From Chondrilla cf. caribensis (taxonomy: Eukaryota > Porifera > Demospongiae > Chondrillida > Chondrillidae): a stretch of DNA of 64,000 nt. Every line of letters begins with the position of its first letter. The stretch's first letter is position 1. Positions 26,131-38,067 of this stretch are shown here, piece by piece. The translations under genes and the position numbers were made by a program. The stretch lies in contig OZ026558.1 in the NCBI GenBank assembly GCA_964020155.1, positions 3,583,969 through 3,647,968 on the forward strand. The letters are read 5' to 3'. The notes beneath the pieces were generated by a model. The model was not told the DNA's origin, made no database searches, and saw only the letters and a list, made by a program, of their open reading frames with translations.

Positions 26131-26423
26131 ACGAAAGCTAAGTGGAATTCAGCCTGCTGAGAGAAAGGAGAAAAGCGAAAAACCGGCAACTGCGGGACTC
26201 GAACCCAGGGTGTCTGACTAAAGCCGCCATAAACCACTGAGCCAGTCAGCAGTACCACCGGTGTAGTATGAAAGGAGAATTGTGGGGGCTGGCTTTTGTG
26301 GTGGCTTCGTGGCTCAGTGGTTTATGGTGGCTTTAGTCAGACACCCTGGGTTCGAGTCCCGCAGTTGCCGGTTTTTCGCTTTTCTCCTTTCTCTCAGCAG
26401 GCCGAATTCCACTTAGCTTTCGT
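26131..26423. mobile_element. Palindrome of two head-to-head tRNA-derived SINE-like copies
   Basis: A left arm at 26131-26244 and a right arm at 26311-26423 are almost exact reverse complements around a 66-nt loop. Each arm contains a tRNA-like B box (26194-26206 on the minus strand, 26348-26360 on the plus strand) and an A-box-like GGCTCAGTGG. It lies in the intron between the first H1 domains and the A-type FN3, and is absent from the matching H2 intron. Confidence 0.75.
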
Positions 26424-27370
26424 ATCTGTCGTATGCCTGCTTACTTATATTTATGATCATCTATGATTTAAGATTAGATGAAATGATTACACCCACTAAA
26501 ACTGAGTAGACTAGGAGTAGTAGTGAAGATATCTAACGAAGTTAGTAAAAGAACTATTACATTGTGATGTAATTTGTACAACAATGAATGAGATCAGCAG
26601 CAACAATGTACATATGAAACAGATTGTAATATAAACCCTGCATACTGTACCTCCTGTATTGTGTGCGGTTTGTGTGTAACTTCAGTGTATTACATAAGAC
26701 CCTGTACATTATACTTGTATATAGTTTGCCGAGGAGAGTTATGGCTGTTGCACTTGAAATTGCTTCCAGCACCTCTGCTGCCTGTTCATGAAGGTGCTTA
26801 TTTTTAGTGAATCTGATAACCTTTTAGTGTAAACCTGTCGTAATATTTCACTGCTGAGTGTACTAGGTTGCTATCATCACACCACAACATGATCACTATA
26901 ACTAGTGTACTACATATGTATGGTGGTCGTGTGGTCATGTCAGGCAGCCACCCTCACCATCACATCAAACATATCACCTGCACACAACTGACCACTGTAA
27001 TCACTGCTATAAGTTACTTGTCACTGTCCCCATGCAGTGTGTATCATCTGTACTGTACAGACCTCACCCCACCTCTCATCACAACCATGGTCCCTCTGGA
27101 GTCCTCCATCACTGTTAGATGGACCCCCCAACCCTGTGCTGTGAGGTACAACATATCCTGGACGTACACCAATGATGATGGTGCTACTGCCACTGGTAGT
27201 GGAGTCTCTAACCAGTTGACCAACTACACTATCCCAACCTGTGTACAAGGAGTGTATACTGTGTCAGTCCAAGCTGTTGATGGTGTGGGTTATGTAGGAC
27301 CAGCAGCTAGTGTGAGGGTCAAATCAAGTAAGTGATATGTGCAAACCCATGGTAGACACACATACCTCGT

Positions 27371-27605
<235 letters not shown>

Positions 27606-27869
27606 CATACCCACCACACCCTCCCCATCTCACAGCCTACCCTCGAACCTCTGCTGATGCTCCTCCTTGTAAGGACAGGTCACTTGTTCTCACATGTTTA
27701 GTCAGTGGACTACTTGAGTATGAGAGGTACATTTGGATGGACGGTAGAGGTGCTGTTAGGAATTCGGATCAGTACGTCATTGATGGTGATCAACTGCTAA
27801 TCAAAGATGTTTGTGCAATCAGTGATGGAGATGGGATGTCATATTGATGTGGAGGAGTGTTACCAACAG

Positions 27870-28390
27870 GAAGTATAGTGATGGGAGATGACTATCATGT
27901 TGAACTATTAGGTGAACATGCACACACACACATGCACGCATGCACACACAAACACACATACATACACAGGCACACACACACAACCAAATCTTATACTACT
28001 AAAGGGTATTGTGAATCGTAGACTAACTGTGCCTGTACACATACAAAGTCCGTCGTTAGTGAGATTTTATGCTATCATTATGTACATCAAGTACATTATA
28101 GAGTTAATTGCCACTTTGGTTCCAATGGAAGTACAGTGATGGGAGATGACTATCATGTTGAACCATTAGGTGAGCATACACACACGCACGCATGCACACA
28201 CAAACACACACACATACATACACAGACACACACACACACACAACCAAATCTTATACTACTAAAAGGTATTGTGAATCGTAGACTAACTGTGCCTGTACAC
28301 ATACACATGTACACATGGTACATACAAAGTCCGTCATTGGAGAGATTTTATGCTATCATTATGTACATCAAGTACATTATAGAGTTACCA
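27870..28390 (+). repeat. Tandem duplication covering the 3' end of H1 Ig2 exon
   Basis: The segment from GGAAGTATAGTGATGGGAGA at about 27870 recurs from about 28127 and continues through the same CA-rich and AAGGGTATTGTGAATCGTAG sequence. The second copy retains the exon end and donor but no acceptor, so it is probably not spliced in. Confidence 0.8.
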
Positions 28391-29968
28391 CTTTGGGTCC
28401 AATTGCAACCTTGCAAATAGGGCTACCACAATCCATCATACAGTTTAGTGCTGTCCTGGAGAAGTGTGTGCACATGTGTCTCAACTGGGAATTCAAATTA
28501 CACTAATTCTACCCATTTTCAGTTGTCATTGTCACTGTTGTCAGTTGTCTGAAATTAGACATATAGTGTCTGTGTATGTATAGACCATTTGTATGTGCTG
28601 ACATTATGCTCAGTATGTGAATTGTGTGTGAGGTGTTTTCATTTTCAGTTGATCATCTTCTGTACAGAGGAAGGTACTGCCTGTGTACTGACTGTATAGA
28701 TGTGTAGACAATGCATCTTGTGAATCAGATCTTCAGTTCTTGTTAGGAGTATAGTTTAAGTTCTTTTGTATCAATGAACTTCTATTGTGCTGGTTGGTAT
28801 GTGTTATTACGTGTCATTATGTGAACTGAAGACTACACAAGACAACTGCTTATACATCCATTGACAGCATATTGAATACTCACAGGGCGTATTGGGTCCT
28901 CTGTGTGTGAGCTATGTACAAGTTGTTTGTTTTGTGTGTATCTTTGCATCTTTTGTGAATCATATTTTCAGTTCTTGTTAGGAGTACAGTTTCAGTTCTT
29001 TTGTATATGTGTACTTCTATTGTGCTGGTTGGTATGTGTTATTACAGTATGTGAACCATAGACTACACTAGACAACTACTACATTGACTGCATGAGTACT
29101 CACAGGATGTATCAAGTCCTCTGTGTGTGTAGCTTTGCATCTTGTGTGAGTCAGATCTTCTCATCTTTTTGAAAGCATAGTTTCAATTCTTTTGCATCGA
29201 TGAACTTCTATTGTGCTGGTTGGTATGTGTTATTATTAGAATAAGTGAACTGAAGACTACCCAAGACGACTACTTATATATATATGCACATAGACTACAT
29301 ACAGTAGATTGAATACACACAGCTGCAGTGTGCATCCAATCTGCTGTGTGTAGGCTGTGTATAAGTAGTTTGTATCATTTTGTCTTCAGTTATTGCTCAC
29401 GAAGAGTGTTTCCTCATTCTCCTCAAGTATCTCAACATGACAGAGAGTCTTCTCCAGTAGACTGTCATCACCACCTCATATATTCCATCATGTACAGTGT
29501 TGTCAGTGAGCTTCAACTACAATTCTTCCCTCTTCCCTCCACCAGCTCAACCAGGTCCTCCTGTAGTGACAATAGTAGCAACAACTGACTCCACTATCAC
29601 TTTAGCATGGAACACTACACTGCATTATTTCGAATCTGAAATGTTCACCTTTGTTGTAATTTGGAATGAGATTGGAAGTGGGACCAGTACCAATGTGACC
29701 ACCTCCTCCCCTCCATACACCATCAGTGGACTCCAACCTGGTACCTCTTATCAGATCAGTGTACATGGTGTGGGTGGATCGGGGATCACTGGTTCAAAGA
29801 GCGTATCACGTATTGTGACATCTACTGCAATAACAAGTATGTACTTCCTGTTTGTGTGTATTGAAGCATATACAGATGGTGTCTTTGTTGAGTATATGAG
29901 AAAAATTATTGGGAATTGAGTATGTGAGTGAGAATCATGTTCTGTATCCATTCTCCTCTACTCCACAC

Positions 29969-29970
29969 AC

Positions 29971-30031
<61 letters not shown>

Positions 30032-30047
30032 CATGCACACACCACAT

Positions 30048-30128
<81 letters not shown>

Positions 30129-30310
30129 TACACACACACGAACATACCCACACACACAACACACGCACACGCACACACGAACATACACACAACATGCACA
30201 CACCACATGCACATGCACACACATACACACACATGAACATACACACACACACAACACACACACATGCACACACACACACACGAACACACACACACACACA
30301 CACACACACG

Positions 30311-30391
<81 letters not shown>
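29969..30391 (+). repeat. Long compound (CA)n tract before the H1 transmembrane exon
   Basis: About 420 nt of CA repeat with CATGCACACA and CGAACATACA interruptions, ending 17 nt before the acceptor at 30409. The intervening CATCTTCCTCCAACACAG has no upstream alternative acceptor. Confidence 0.95.
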
Positions 30392-30393
<2 letters not shown>

Positions 30394-31239
30394 CTTCCTC
30401 CAACACAGGTGGACTGTCCACAGGTCTCATTGCTGGTATTGTGGTAGTCTGTGTTGTTGTCATTTTACTGACATTTCTAGCTGGTTGTGGAGTTGGAGTG
30501 ATAGTACATGTTGTTTACCAGAAGAAGTTCAATCAGTCAACAAGTATGACATATACAAGTGTGTTGTGTTGTATTATATCTGTTTCCTTTCCACTGCACA
30601 TTGGCAATGGATGGGAATGATTAGTGAGATGTGTCTATTACACGCGTTACTGCTCTTCCGCATGACCTCTCTTCTGCAATTATCACACTTTCCTGCTCTG
30701 TATGTCCACTCACTACAGGATCAACTGAAGGTACAGTTGATGAAAATGAAAAGAACTCTCCCATCCCATCATATGTTAATGTAGAATTGGATGACGGAAG
30801 TGTTCCCATGACAACCAACCCTGGTTGCATGCAGATTGAAAGGATGACTGAAGGTCCCAACCTCTTTATGGAATCTTGTGAATGACTTGAAATGGAGTGT
30901 TGTTTTGTGCTTTGTGTCTACATCAAGTACTGTGTGTATACATGTCAGATCTTATTGTGGAGAACTGAATGTGAATTTAGTACTCTTATCACTTGTACAT
31001 TTGTACTTGTGTCATTTGTCCTCGAATGTGGTGTTGTCTATTGAGTATCTGTGTGTTCAATCTTATTTAAAACAATTGAATTTGTATCATACATTCAGCT
31101 ATAAGCTATTCATTGTAATGAATCAGATATACTTCTTGCATGAGGGAACATGTGTAATTTCCCTATTGTAAATTATCAATCCATAGCATGTACCCTTATG
31201 TCATACGTGTGAATATGACATATATACCCGTATGTCCTA

Positions 31240-31350
31240 TTGTTGTGAAGGGACTGTGTGTCCTTGTATGAAGTGCTGCTGTACAGCTTCCAGTCCGACT
31301 TCATAATATTATTATACGCAGGGTGTGATTGAAGGGTTTTCCCCTTTCGT
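31240..31350 (+). promoter_or_regulatory. B2 5' block with Rel-like site
   Basis: Conserved with B3 and a diverged relative of the A/H block. GGGTTTTCCC at 31334-31343 matches GGGWWWWCCM, 53 nt before the leader ATG. Confidence 0.45.
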
Positions 31351-31396
31351 TTTGCCGTACTGCTCTAGTACGTCTGTTGAGCTTCTTAAGATCGTA

Positions 31397-34300
31397 ATGA
31401 ATTACTGGATATATTTCCTCCTCATTTCAGCTATCTGTGCACCAAGTGAGTGGCTTGTGAATATGAATCGCTGTGGTAGATTGAATTTGTTACTTCGATA
31501 TGGGAAGATCTTATAAACTTCATAGATTTGTTGGTGACTCCCGCATACTTATACCCCGACACGTAATGTACTGAACGATTCAGCGGCTATCAGTTTATAA
31601 ATACCTACCAGTTCACTTATTGCTACCGTTAGTACTAAGGAGTCAAACCGATTTTCCCGCATTCTAGGGTCACTACCCTCCCAGTGAGTGAGTGATTGAG
31701 AGTGTAGATCTAGCATAGCGAGACTTGTGAAACCATGCATAGATGCCCAATACTACGTAGACCAGGTCTACACTTTATAAGTATTTATTTCTTAGCTGGT
31801 GGGTGCTAACAATAGAGAATAATTTTATCTACGACACGTATAGCTTTCTCTTACAATAAGCAATAGGCGCTATGGCATATCTCAAACTCCAGGTCTTACC
31901 AGTAGAAACGTTGTAGGGAAATTCTCTCTGCAGTCATCAGTGCAAAATACCAATATACTTAAAAATGTGTTTGGAAAGATTGATATCCTTGTTGTTACAA
32001 TTACAATTGTACGTTCAAATCCCCTCAGCACCACACCATTACAATACATATCCTATTGTGTTTTAATCATGTATGTACATGAGTTTTGTATGTATGCACA
32101 ACTTGTTTATAGACAGTCCATCCATGTAGGTGAATTCTTGTGGTACAATTTATCATGGTGGAAGTCATGGTAATTTGGGATAATAGTACATGTCATTGAC
32201 TCATCTTCATATTCAACTGCGCATATTCAGTGATGTCATTGCACACAGGTGAAAATACAAAGAATGATAAGTGTGATGTCGACTCAGATTATCATTGGCC
32301 TATTGTGAATAATCTGTGTTCTTATTGCACACAGGTGATGCTGACCTCTCCATCTCCACATCCACTCCTACTCCATGTTATGGAGATTTAGTGACTCTAG
32401 TGTGTCACCATCCTGAGCTGGCTAGCAACCCTGGAAGGTACTTTACTTCTACACCACATTGGAGGGAGAATGGTGTGGGGATCACACCATCTACTGGTAT
32501 ATACAGCACAGCTGATACATCAGAGGACCTCACTCATACAACTCTCAACATCACCATTACAGTGGACCACTTCAGGAACATGTCATTCAACTATTCTTGT
32601 CTACTAGTATTAACTGAGAATGGACTACCGAGTGGATCACAAACTAGTCAAGAAGTCACTGTAGATCCTGCTGGTGAGTGAGTAATTGTGTGAAAGCGAA
32701 TGTGAGGGCATATGGTATGGAGGATAATGATGATATACTGAATGTGTACACCAGTGTATGAAATCACATGCTATCAATGTACTGTCATGTACAGTATATA
32801 GAGTAACTGCATCTTTCCTATACTGTGTGTCGTTTGTATCTTTCTATAATCATACCAAGTGCACATTGACCACTGCAGAACCACGCCCACCCTCCTCCAT
32901 TGTGAGCATTGACTGTAGTATCCCTACCAGCATTGCTTTCAACTGGACCCACACTCCAATGGAGTGCTACAAGGACAGGATAAGCTACTATGTGTCCTGG
33001 GTGAATATCGACAACAACACTGAGAATGGTTCTGATGTCACTGGAGGACACATGTACAACATTACAGGCCTTGTTGCTAATAGCAACTACACCATCAGTG
33101 TCCAGACAGTAGTGGATGGTGTTCAGAGTACAGCTGTGTCTAGAGATGTCACAACCAGTGAGTTCAACTAGAACATTGTATACTCATTTCTTCAAGTTTT
33201 CATCAGACATGCTTGTACATATGGGATGTGATGGGTTGTTGGTAATTGTATGCGTGTGAATATCTGTGTATTATATGCATGTGTACATTTGTGTGCATTC
33301 ATGCGTGTGTATGTACATATGTATTGCCTCAGGTGGTGGTTTACGTTTGGAGTGGGTGAGGACTGTACCTAGTCATTTCTTCAAGATGCTCCCAGCCCGT
33401 CATTGTTTATACATGATAGATATTATCATCTCACTAACTAATTATAAGTTTACATAAAATCCTGAGTGTAGTACATTCATCTAATATAAACATTGTTTTA
33501 CTCAAACATAGCACAAGTACATTCATTCAATTGTACCTAAAATATTTTTCTCAATTAAGCTCAATTACTTAGTGAGTATTCCTCAGAACATCTCGGTTAG
33601 CACTAGGGGTGATTGAACACCTCAGGTAGCACCCACTGTCTACAGTGTACACACTTGACTGTGTATAACTTTGCTTGTTGTGCAGGCAAACCTCTGGTTC
33701 TCCCAAAGACCCCATCACTGTCAGCTTGTTACAACAGAAACTTCACTTTGTACTGTGATGTGTCCCCACTCCACATACTCCAGTTCAGTGAAATTAACTG
33801 GATATTCAATTCACACCACATATTGGGTGGATTTGACACTTATGCTGTGTCAAGCAATGGTAGAGAGTTAGTGATTCACAATGTGACAGCAAGTACAGCT
33901 GGTGACTATGGCTGTGGTATTGAACTGAACAGTGGGACTCTAGTGGAAGGGGACACATACTTCATGCACCCCTTAGGTATGTATGTGTATAGCATGATTG
34001 CGACTCTTGTCAGCAACTTTAAGTTCATTGTTGACAATTCAGCACATGTTTACATGTTCTGCACACATGAAAATGGTAATTGAAGGTGTTCGAAACATCT
34101 GTGGCACATGTAAACATTAGAATGTTGGCTGGTATGGGACTCTTCACTGATCCTAATAAACATACTTGTGTACTTAATCTACACCTCACTTCTGGTGATT
34201 AGTCTCTTTTTGCCCATCTTTTCTATACAGACTCACCATGGGAGCCCTACAACATAGCTCTCACTCCTGGTGTTGCTAGCATAAGTGTATCATGGGAACA

Positions 34301-34946
34301 CGACAGGTCCTGTTTTGAGGGTCACTTGTTTGTGTTCGTTGTTAGTTGGCAGAAAGCTTGCACCTGTGACCTCTCTGAGCTGAGCACCGCAGTGATTGGA
34401 ACAACCTTCAACATTCAAAATTTGGAACCAGACACCAACTACAGCATTTGTGTTTCAGCTGTAAGCTCTTCTGATGATGTGAGGAGTGAGAGGAAGTGTC
34501 TTCACACCAAGACTTTAAAACCTGTTTGTGAGTGCTATTCTGACCTTCCACATACCGTACACCTGTGTATTACTGGACGCAACACACAAGTTAGCACATT
34601 TATGTTCACCATGCAGTAGAGTGGTATGTATATCCTACCAGAATACATATGCATTAAGTAGTCAGAGTTTATAGGTTATACAGATAATATGCATGCGCAG
34701 TACATGTTCAATGAATGTACTTACATAACTGAAATGTACATGTTGCCATGCATGTGTACCTAGTGTACCAGTTTGTACAAAACTAAACTAAAGTGTACAA
34801 TTCACCATGTACATTTGTTACTGAGGTTCTGACACGTTTCACCAAATTTCAAGCTATTTTTCCCCTTTAAATCACCCACTCACTATACCAACACATGCTA
34901 ATTTGCACTCGCACACACACACAAACGCACACACACACACACAAAC

Positions 34947-35024
<78 letters not shown>

Positions 35025-35824
35025 CTACCTCTAACACAGGTGGACTGTCCACAGGTCTCATTGCTGGTATTGTGGTAGTCTGTGTTGTTGTCATTTTACT
35101 GACATTTCTAGCTGGTTGTGGAGTTGGAGTGATAATACATGTTGTTTACCAGAAGAAGTCCAAACAACCAACAAGTATGTTGTGTACAGTACAGGTGTAC
35201 TGTGTAGTACAGTAGGTGTACCCTGTAGCACGGTAGGTGTACCATGTAGTACAGTAGGTGTACCCTGTAATACGGTAGGTGCACTGTGTATTACCATGTA
35301 GTATGGTAGGTGCACTGTGTAGTACGGTAGGTGTACCGTGTAGTACAGTAGGTGTACTGTGTAGTACAGTAGGTGTACCCTGTAGCACGGTAGGTGTACC
35401 ATGTAGTACAGTAGGTGTACCCTGTAATACGGTAGGTGCACTGTGTATTACCATGTAGTATGGTAGGTGCACTGTGTAGTACGGTAGGTGTACCGTGTAG
35501 TACAGTAGGTGTACTGTGTAGTACAGTAGGTGTACTGGGGAGGTGCTGTGCTGTGCTGTAATGGATATAAGTATTCTTCTTACTGTGTGTGTACAAACAA
35601 ATAAAAACTGACACATCCTCACACACTTATTCACACGTTCTGTATATCCACTCACTACAGGATCAACTGAAGGTACAGTTGATGAAGACAAGAAGAATTC
35701 TCCCATCCCATCATATGTCAATGTGGAATTGGATGACAGAAGTGTTCCCATGACAACCAGCCCTGGTTACATACAGATTGAAAGGATGACTGAAGGTCCC
35801 AAACCTCTTTATGGAAACTTGTGA
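31397..35824 (+). CDS. B2: class B receptor, Ig-FN3-Ig-FN3-TM-tail, intact
   Basis: This is the only class B copy with every exon open: 31397-31445, 32335-32673, 32879-33157, 33686-33976, 34231-34527, 35040-35174 and 35661-35824, phase 1 throughout, about 517 residues. The signal peptide is residues 1-16 (MNYWIYFLLISAICAP); an in-frame ATG at 31325 could extend it. Ig1 is 17-129 (LVCHHPEL, PHWREN, NYSCLL), FN3 130-222 and Ig2 223-319 (LYCDVSPLH, INWIFN, DYGCGIEL). The second FN3 is 320-418 with extra cysteines (KACTCDLSEL), TM 419-463 and tail 464-517 with YVNV, YIQI in place of YMQV, and YGNL. The last intron carries an expanded minisatellite. It is predicted to be a surface receptor of unknown ligand. 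Confidence 0.82.
34906..35023 (+). repeat. (CA)n tract touching the B2 transmembrane exon
   Basis: About 118 nt of CA repeat ending in CAGCTACC. Acceptors at 35025 and 35040 are both in frame. Confidence 0.95.
35176..35537 (+). repeat. Expanded minisatellite with higher-order repeat in B2 last intron
   Basis: About 17 units of the roughly 21-nt TGTAGTACRGTAGGTGTAC repeat. A block of about 157 nt, beginning CCCTGTAGCACGG, occurs at 35221 and again at 35378, showing a secondary duplication. Confidence 0.88.
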
Positions 35825-36249
35825 ATGACTTGAAATGGAGTGTTGTTTGTTCTTTGTGTCTACATCAAGTACTGTGTGTATGCATATCAGATCTTACTGT
35901 AGAGAACAGAATGTGAAGTACTCTTATCACTTGTACATACATATGTACTTGTGTCATTTGTCCTTGAATAGAGTGTTGTTTGTTGCTATAGCTGTGTTTT
36001 CCTCGTATTGTTTAGACAATTGGATTTGATTTTTATATTCTGTTATTAGTAAAGTATGCGTATAGATCCTCCACATGAGTGAAGGCGTGTCGTGTTGCAA
36101 AACCCTAAACAATCAATCAATGACACAGATCCAGACTGAACACGTCTCCTAGACAGGAGGTCTCCTTTACAATATACAACTGCATAGTCATCAAAATGAC
36201 TGTACTGCTAGGAGCAAGAACAGGTTAGGTCCACAAAATTAATACTATC

Positions 36250-36390
36250 TAAAATTGTCCATCCATCGTAATTGAGGTCTTCCTCTAGGCCCTCTCCCCT
36301 CCACAACACCTTCGAACACTCTCCTGGTAAATCTCTTCTTATCCAACCCTTCCACTCTTCCCTTCCATTCCTCCTGTCTCTTCTTCACCG
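36250..36390 (-). mobile_element. LINE reverse-transcriptase C-terminal fragment upstream of C2
   Basis: The counterpart of the fragment at 11080-11225, also encoding an antisense VFEGVVEGR-like peptide. It lies at the same distance from the class C leader. Confidence 0.5.
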
Positions 36391-36469
36391 TCTCCAGCCT
36401 TGCCCCAGCCTCTTCGAAATTTCTTCATTCATTGGTGGTAATTGTTGCTTATATAGCGAATTGCAAAAC

Positions 36470-36580
36470 CCCTTGGTAACTAATTACCAAAAATCGATGA
36501 CGTCACTGTTCTTGCGTGCACGCGGCTTGCCCAGCAATCGCCGTATCGACTCGTATGTAGGTAAGGGTTGTCCTATACAA
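36470..36580 (+). promoter_or_regulatory. C2 5' block with palindromic CRE
   Basis: TGACGTCA at 36498-36505 is a perfect CREB/ATF consensus. GGGTTGTCCT at 36565-36574 is a degraded form of the Rel-like site. The leader ATG is at 36626. Confidence 0.4.
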
Positions 36581-36625
36581 TTATCGGTTTGACACACCTA
36601 TTCAATAGTGTATGCTCGTGATATT

Positions 36626-37998
36626 ATGTTGAAATTTTTTGTGACAACGAATCACTTTTATTGGATAATTTTCGTCCTCTCTACGGCTATCTGTGGACCA
36701 GGTGAGTAGAGATCTTTGATCCGCTGTTACAGTAGTAGAATATCATTTTAAATATCGGGAATTTATAAGACTGTTTGCCCACTGATTACCACATGTTAGA
36801 GGATGTATAGTCATAGATAATACCATTAAACGTAGGTATTCTTCATCAATAGCTATGGTACTATACAATGGCTCCCACTATCTCAGCCCTTTTCCTCCAG
36901 CTGCATGGCTGTGCAGTAGTATCAGACGTACCGTATTATCCTACCTTCCACCTCCTGGGAAGGCTCACTGCATACCATTTACCCGCACTGACTGTACACG
37001 GGTGGATTTATCCTGTTACTATCAAAAGGGAGGGGCTTTGATTATTCAATTTGGTGTTATCTAATTGCAACCACAAAGTTGATTCTTCTGTTATATTGGC
37101 TATTTAGGAGAGGCAGTATTTCTGTCCACAATCACTAGACTAAGTATAATCCTTCCCAAACAAGCTCTTCCTGAATCACTTGAAGTGAGCATATTGTACT
37201 GCTTCAGAGACTTACCTTCACCAGCTTTATCACAACAAACATGTTTACAGTTTGAGGGACTTACAGGGCTTCTTCACCTTTTGTCCTGATTACACAATGT
37301 CTCAACTGCATGTTCCAAATATTATTAAGATCCTTGTACAGTGGAAGCCACATAACCTGTCATTTAGGTCATCCAACATCCTTTTTAAGTTCACATTATT
37401 GAGCCATCATGATACTATGCCAACAATAACATAATCAAGGTGTCAATAACTCGCATTGCTGATGTATGCTTACAATTTATAATATATGTTTTATTTATAT
37501 TATTATTATTATTACATCAGTACAATAGTTATAATATTTTACAAACACAAGTTGACAAGGTCACGATAATTGTCTTGCTTTCAGCTTGGTGATAATATTT
37601 ATAAATTTCTTTTCGTATTTGTACTCAGCTTAGTACTTTAGGTATTAAGATGTATCCATATTAGGTGATGGTCAAGTGTATATAGGGGGACCAGCTGTTG
37701 ATAGTGTCTGCTATGGGAACACTATTAGTCTTACGTGTTCCTACCCTAACATAATGGATATGGTCAATGGGAGGAGGAAGTACTTGTCTACAAGTAGTGA
37801 ATGGACAGTGAATGGCACCAGATTACCACCAGAAGGTACTGCGGCACTCAACAGCACAACTGAGAGATTGGAGGTTACTCTCACAAGAGAAAAGTTTGAA
37901 GATGGCGTCTTCTACTATTCTTGTTATATACTGTTGTACAATGGAAGCAGGGAGACTAGCAGTGATGTGGAGATTGACCCACCAGGTGAGGGAGTGTA

Positions 37999-38067
<69 letters not shown>

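Noticed and set aside
29909..30784. Long ORFs of histidine-threonine or cysteine-valine repeats on both strands
   Set aside because: They are translations of CA/TG microsatellites, which are open in several frames at once. The same applies to the long repeat ORFs around 27290-27701, 47418-47750, 52083-53173, 54570-55046 and 62214-63118.
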